Shown here piece after piece: positions 14,747 through 14,749 of a DNA stretch of 14,749 nucleotides; within the stretch, counting starts at the first letter, position 1, and every line of letters begins with the position of its first letter. A model generated the notes under the pieces. The model was not told the DNA's origin, searched no databases, and worked only from the letters and a program-made list of their open reading frames with translations. The stretch spans positions 1-14,749 of the forward strand of contig CAAHDV010000194.1 of the NCBI GenBank assembly GCA_900770535.1. Reading direction: 5' to 3'. The DNA is from Lachnospiraceae bacterium (lineage in GTDB: Bacteria; Bacillota; Clostridia; Lachnospirales; Lachnospiraceae). A program made the translations under genes and the position numbers.

Positions 14747-14749
14747 AGA

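Noticed and set aside
14474..14749. CRISPR array or insertion-sequence end at the right edge
   Set aside because: The hairpins differ from one another and are not regularly spaced, so it is not CRISPR. No transposase fragment or terminal inverted repeat pair is visible.

Overview
The window looks like ordinary chromosome from a spore-forming, anaerobic gut-type Clostridia, most likely Lachnospiraceae. The reasons are the Mn-type pyrophosphatase with CBS and DRTGG domains, a YyaC-type spore protein, a DUF5711-like protein, a ROK glucokinase, strong AGGAGG ribosome binding sites and moderate-to-high GC with many CTG/CCG codons. The genus cannot be fixed from the sequence alone. No mobile element, tRNA, rRNA or CRISPR array was found. 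Thirteen protein genes are supported, eleven on the minus strand and two on the plus strand.

Left part (1-5297, all minus): a partial flavin-reductase-like gene runs off the left edge and sits 10 bases behind a four-domain family II pyrophosphatase. After a 341-base gap with two GC-rich hairpins come a ROK glucokinase and, upstream of it, transketolase, separated by a perfect 10-bp hairpin. These are central carbon and phosphate housekeeping genes.

Middle (5343-9965, all minus): two single-pass envelope proteins lie next to each other. One is DUF5711-like. The other has an N-terminal domain that reads as a JAMM/MPN fold without its two metal-binding histidines, then one membrane segment, a long Ala/Gly/Ser linker and a C-terminal LysM domain. 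Upstream are the spore protein gene yyaC, with a forespore-sigma-like promoter, and a coiled-coil / two-membrane-segment / coiled-coil protein of unknown function.

Right part (10310-14749): a small plus-strand gene with its own promoter and a two-way terminator, a three-segment membrane protein whose leader holds a 19-bp hairpin, mtnN, a stand-alone murG on the plus strand, and a HIT-family gene. The last 240 bases hold six successive hairpins and no convincing gene.

The best candidates for something new are the degenerate MPN-TM-LysM protein with its DUF5711 partner, a possible small RNA at about 2092-2258 on the plus strand, and the hairpin-dense segment at the right end. None amounts to a clearly new defence or metabolic system.
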